Positions 63,789 to 64,000 of a stretch of 64,000 nucleotides of DNA are shown here, in pieces. The stretch spans positions 682,001 through 746,000 of the forward strand of contig NZ_CP082322.1 in the NCBI RefSeq assembly GCF_019884725.1, read 5' to 3'. Every line of letters begins with the position of its first letter. Position 1 is the first letter of the stretch. The stretch comes from Leucobacter tenebrionis. GTDB lineage: Bacteria; Actinomycetota; Actinomycetes; Actinomycetales; Microbacteriaceae. A program made the translations under genes and the position numbers. The notes under the pieces are model-generated. The model had not been told where the DNA came from and ran no database searches. It saw nothing but the letters and a program-made list of their open reading frames with translations.

Positions 63789-64000
63789 TCAGCCCGCCTC
63801 GGCCTCCCGCTCCGACGCCGCGATCTCCTCGGCGGTGGGGACGTAGCCCTCGATGTGACGCTCCTCCGCGCCGTTGTAGGCGGAGAGCGGGCGGATCAGC
63901 GCGTTCGAGGCGGCCTGCTCCATGATGTGCGCGGTCCAGCCCGTCACGCGCGACGCGATGAACAGCGGCGTGAAGGTGAGGGTATCGAAGCCGATGAGGT
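63789..64000 (-). CDS. prpC: 2-methylcitrate synthase/citrate synthase, C-terminal part
   Basis: Only the last 70 codons are in the window; the gene continues beyond 64000. The end reads [16 protein letters not shown], then [15 protein letters not shown], a C-terminal block of the citrate synthase family and closest to the 2-methylcitrate synthase (PrpC) subgroup. It would condense propionyl-CoA with oxaloacetate, or act as a second citrate synthase besides gltA. Specificity needs the missing part. Confidence 0.8.
   Translation of the reverse strand, partial: LIGFDTLTFTPLFIASRVTGWTAHIMEQAASNALIRPLSAYNGAEERHIEGYVPTAEEIAASEREAEAG

Overview
The window is chromosomal DNA of a high-GC Actinomycetota. 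The gene set points to the family Microbacteriaceae, with a Leucobacter-like genus as my best guess. Supporting genes are WhiB, a SigR/RsrA redox pair, DUF3097 and DUF3117 proteins, a DtxR-family metalloregulator, the fdxA-dapC pair and a Mrp protein without its CxxC motif. Starts are split between ordinary Shine-Dalgarno starts and about twenty starts that look leaderless: a TAnnnT-type -10 hexamer ends 6-8 nt before the start codon. I see no phage, IS transposase, CRISPR array, tRNA or rRNA gene. Gene spacing is tight and no gap without a gene exceeds 300 bp.

Layout. 1-7.3 kb: a small membrane protein, an Orn/Lys/Arg decarboxylase with a divergent LysR regulator, a DHA2 exporter and a polar amino-acid ABC importer. 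7.4-13.9 kb: an amidohydrolase beside a divergent S-adenosylhomocysteine-hydrolase-like protein, a GNAT protein, an unknown protein, a two-gene SMR guanidinium exporter behind a guanidine-III riboswitch candidate, a DtxR/MntR regulator and DUF488. 13.9-17.3 kb: a MocR regulator (pdxR) divergent from pdxST. 17.3-26.4 kb: an orphan DNA methyltransferase, a 3-hydroxyisobutyryl-CoA hydrolase, an MFS exporter, DUF3097, an arginase-fold protein, an HExxH protein, a coiled-coil protein, a hydrolase, a phosphatase and rsrA-sigR. 26.4-34.0 kb: aroA-rsgA, bcp, whiB, argG, mdh and an aldo/keto reductase. 34.2-40.1 kb: hrpA, then an AbiEi/nuclease-like islet gene bracketed by inverted repeats, then a stress-17M protein. 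40.1-46.3 kb: a PRC/MgtE-N/CBS protein, DUF1003, mrp, an operon of tatB with a PAS-GGDEF-EAL gene, an O-methyltransferase and DUF3117. 46.4-51.7 kb: dapE/dapD divergent, gltA, dapC-fdxA. 51.7-58.6 kb: an alpha-glucoside uptake and phosphorolysis operon (binding protein, two permeases, beta-phosphoglucomutase, GH65 phosphorylase). 58.7-64 kb: argCJB followed by a prepilin peptidase, a small membrane protein between two copies of a palindromic repeat, an enoyl-CoA hydratase and the 3' end of a second citrate-synthase-family gene.

How genes work together. DapD, DapC and DapE are three successive steps of the succinylase branch of lysine/diaminopimelate synthesis. ArgC, ArgJ, ArgB and ArgG cover much of arginine synthesis. 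PdxS and PdxT form PLP synthase under PdxR. The GH65 operon would import a disaccharide, split it with phosphate and convert beta-glucose-1-phosphate to glucose-6-phosphate. RsrA should hold SigR inactive until oxidised. The SMR pair should export guanidinium when the riboswitch binds it.

The most interesting points are: the guanidine-III riboswitch/Gdx module; a divergent SAHH homologue that keeps some catalytic residues but loses others and is encoded next to a deaminase-type amidohydrolase; a PdxR regulator whose PLP-binding lysine is replaced by serine; a sugar permease carrying an inserted beta-sandwich-like domain; the inverted-repeat-bracketed islet; and the window-wide leaderless promoter pattern.
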